The translations under genes and the position numbers were made by a program. DNA of 64,000 bases, from contig CM060082.1 of NCBI GenBank assembly GCA_030533445.1, forward strand, positions 40,952,817-41,016,816, in the 5' to 3' direction. The notes beneath the pieces were generated by a model. That model did no database searches, was not told the DNA's origin, and saw only the letters and a program-made list of their open reading frames with translations. Positions 62,301 to 64,000 of the stretch are shown here, piece by piece. Numbering within the stretch: the first letter of the stretch is position 1; each line of letters begins with the position of its first letter. The DNA is from Cyprinodon diabolis (Eukaryota > Chordata > Actinopteri > Cyprinodontiformes > Cyprinodontidae).

Positions 62301-63353
62301 GACAGAAAAACATTTACCAGACTACATAATCTTTCATGTTATTCCAAGTGTGCAAGTAAACATATTTAGCAATACATTGCTCTATTTCCTAAATTACACA
62401 AAAAGGTATGTCCTGATTTTTATTTTACATTTGATCATTTCCCTTGCAGATCCCCATTGAGCATTTTAAAGCAGCTGATGTGGAGTTCCAGGCCCGATTC
62501 CGCCATGAGAACATCGCCGAGCTGTATGGCGCTGTGCTCTGGGACCAGAACGTCCACCTGTTCATGGAAGCTGGGGAGAGCGGCTCGGTCCTGGAGAAGC
62601 TGGACAGCTGTGGACCCATGAGGGAGTTTGAGATCATCTGGGTGGCCAAGCAGGTCCTGCGGGCGCTGGAGTATCTGCATTCACACAATGTTATCCATCA
62701 TGACATCAAACGTAAGAGAAAGAGGAAATGTTTTTTTTTTTATTTGGTCGACGTGCAGCAGGTTCATGCTGCTCAGGGACTAATTAGCAATAAAGGAAAT
62801 GATGTAATGGAGCCTAAAGATTTACCCTCAGATAAGTTTTCTTGTGAGTCATTCTTGTCATGAAGACGTACTCTTATTGCTGGTCAACACTGAACACTAA
62901 GAATAAATCTGATAAAGCAGAGAGACCAGCTGAACTCATTGCAACTGGAACCAAAGCTCTGTTAGGCCGGATGCCTTGAGAGATCAAACAGTGGAAATTC
63001 TTTGCTGCTATCAGTTTTCTTTTCTAACAAGGACTCTTTTTTTGCAAAAAGATTTTGCTGAACTATTAATTTAACTTCCTCCTATGCATTCCTTTGACAC
63101 ACCCTACCCTGTTCTCATTTTAAATCAGGACAAACACATTCCAGGGCTGTAGGTAGCTTACATACTATGCAGCAAAAAGCTGAAACTGAAAGAAAAGAAA
63201 ATTCGTCAAATTTACGTTCCTGAATTGTTGTGTTTTTTCTCCTCAGCCAGTAACATCGTCCTAATGTCGGACAAGGCCGTCCTGGTTGACTTTGGTCTGA
63301 CAGTGCAAATGACAGAGGATGTATACACCCCCAGAGACCTCAGAGGAACAGAG
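58972..63353 (+). CDS. map3k8: MAP3K8 (Tpl2/Cot) kinase, first four coding exons, 3' part off the window
   Basis: MAP3K8 is a cytoplasmic Ser/Thr kinase that activates MEK-ERK downstream of NF-kB1/p105 signalling. Coding exons 59010-59348, 59430-59600, 62450-62711 and 63247-63353 join in frame to 293 residues. The N-terminal regulatory part (1-115) has an acidic run EEEEEAG. The kinase domain shows the atypical Gly-loop PKGSFGKV (147-154), the ATP lysine K169, the catalytic loop HHDIKPSN (253-260) with Asp255, and DFG at 272-274, then [16 protein letters not shown]. Human has PRGAFG at the loop, so the missing first Gly is a family trait. The next exon (IYMSPEV in human) is not found before 64000. 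Divergent from MTPAP, as in human. Confidence 0.95.
59430..59600 (+). CDS. map3k8: MAP3K8 second coding exon (Gly-loop and ATP lysine)
   Basis: 57 codons in phase 0, from [12 protein letters not shown] to [10 protein letters not shown]. Acceptor TCATTGCAG, donor GTGAGC. Confidence 0.93.
60321..60936. mobile_element. hAT MITE (TAGGGATGCACGATAT family), copy 4
   Basis: Perfect 8-bp duplication GTTTTACC at 60313-60320 and 60937-60944. It has both family ends and the long interior with GCGGTATCGATCTATTTTAC. 616 bp, in MAP3K8 intron. Confidence 0.93.
60937..61924. other. MAP3K8 intronic DNA, nothing identified
   Basis: No exon, RNA gene or bounded repeat recognised. Confidence 0.4.
61925..62142 (-). 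repeat. tRNA-derived SINE
   Basis: On the minus strand it starts GTGTGGTCTAGTGGTTAAGG (A-box type) and has GAGGTTCTGAGTTCAAGTCC (B-box type), then a body with GGGTCCCTGAGCAAGACCGT. The inverted SINE pair at 21633-21810 shares this body. Confidence 0.75.
62450..62711 (+). CDS. map3k8: MAP3K8 third coding exon
   Basis: Encodes [40 protein letters not shown] and on to VIHHDIK. Acceptor CCCTTGCAG; donor GTAAGA after the first base of the Pro258 codon. Confidence 0.94.
63247..63353 (+). CDS. map3k8: MAP3K8 fourth coding exon (DFG motif)
   Basis: Encodes [20 protein letters not shown] and [16 protein letters not shown]. Acceptor CTCCTCAG; donor GTATGA in phase 0. Confidence 0.94.
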
Positions 63354-64000
63354 GTATGAAACGAAAAAAGTCAAAAAGGCCTGACGCAGCCTTACAGGAT
63401 GCAAGCATCAGATTCTTGTGAACACAGCCTTTTAGTGCTGCTTCCTCGAATCAAACTTGATGTTTGTTTACTAGAACAGTCAGCAGTCATCTTGTTTCTG
63501 ACTCAGATTTGTTTTTTCCCCAAAAAAGTTTTTACTAATTGGTCTAGGGACTTGTCAGCACTTGTCTGTCCTTTCCAAGCTCTAAAGCTGGGGATCAGGG
63601 GCTGCCAAGAGTTGCTGCATAGCAAACAGCAGCTACTAATAAAACAGTTTGGGTCCGTCCGGGATGCTTTGCTCTAAGCTGCAGGACATTTTAGGAGTAA
63701 TCCCAGGGATTTCTCATTTGCGTTCTTTCCCACAACCTGTGCTCCTTTTTGCTTTTCAAATGTTTTGGCCTGTTTTTTGTGTCACATGTGCACACTGAGG
63801 CTCTTGCAGTTGGGCTTGCGGAAAGTCCCAGGGCAGACACTCTGTGGCAATAATAACAGAGAGTGAGCCTGCAAATACACCGAGTGGCTCAGACACACAT
63901 TAACAGGGTGAGAGCAAGCTGGAATTTCCAACAGAGACAAAGATGAATTTGGCTGCTGTGTTTGGCCTTCACTCTCAGGCCAACCGGCTGCACTGCACTT
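63354..64000 (+). other. MAP3K8 intron running off the right edge
   Basis: No match to the next expected kinase segment. The small frame at 63399-63677 has no kinase motif. Confidence 0.5.

Overview
The window is vertebrate nuclear DNA, most probably from a ray-finned (teleost) fish. I infer this from spliced genes with GT/AG introns, dense fish-type transposons (Tc1 with about 200-bp inverted repeats, hAT, PIF/Harbinger and TTAA MITEs, a chromodomain Ty3/gypsy element, L2-type LINE tails, tRNA-derived SINEs), and two genes that lie side by side in human too. No species can be named from the sequence alone.

Two host genes are recognisable and lie head to head. MTPAP, the mitochondrial poly(A) polymerase, is complete on the minus strand. 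Nine coding exons between 55861 (start codon) and 24930 (stop codon) join in frame to 576 codons, close to the 582 residues of the human protein; the nucleotidyltransferase Gly-Ser and all three catalytic aspartates are present. MAP3K8 (Tpl2/Cot), an NF-kB/ERK-pathway kinase, begins on the plus strand at 59010. Its first four coding exons (293 codons, through the DFG motif) are present and the rest runs off the right edge. Human MTPAP and MAP3K8 also lie next to each other and point apart, so the pair is conserved synteny. An NRF-1 type site lies just upstream of the MTPAP start codon.

Region by region. 1-2058: 3' end of a chromodomain Ty3/gypsy element with one in-frame stop and its 3' LTR. 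2059-24900: intergenic DNA without a convincing host gene, holding hAT and Harbinger-like MITEs, a 5-copy palindromic MITE family (fifth copy near 43.6 kb), a 205-bp tandem duplication and LINE tails. 24930-55861: MTPAP, whose 31 kb is almost all intron. These introns carry an oppositely oriented pair of TTAA elements, a repeat made of TC-AGAATTC palindromes, an intact Tc1 transposon nested in a larger inverted-repeat structure, a 2.4-kb hAT element with a second hAT MITE inside it, and a 1.86-kb hAT element containing both a perfect 152-bp palindrome and another hAT MITE. 55862-59009: shared upstream region of the two genes. 59010-64000: MAP3K8, with another hAT MITE and a SINE in its introns.

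Most of the unusual structure is layered transposition. Many insertions can be bounded to the base by their target-site duplications, which gives a relative insertion order.
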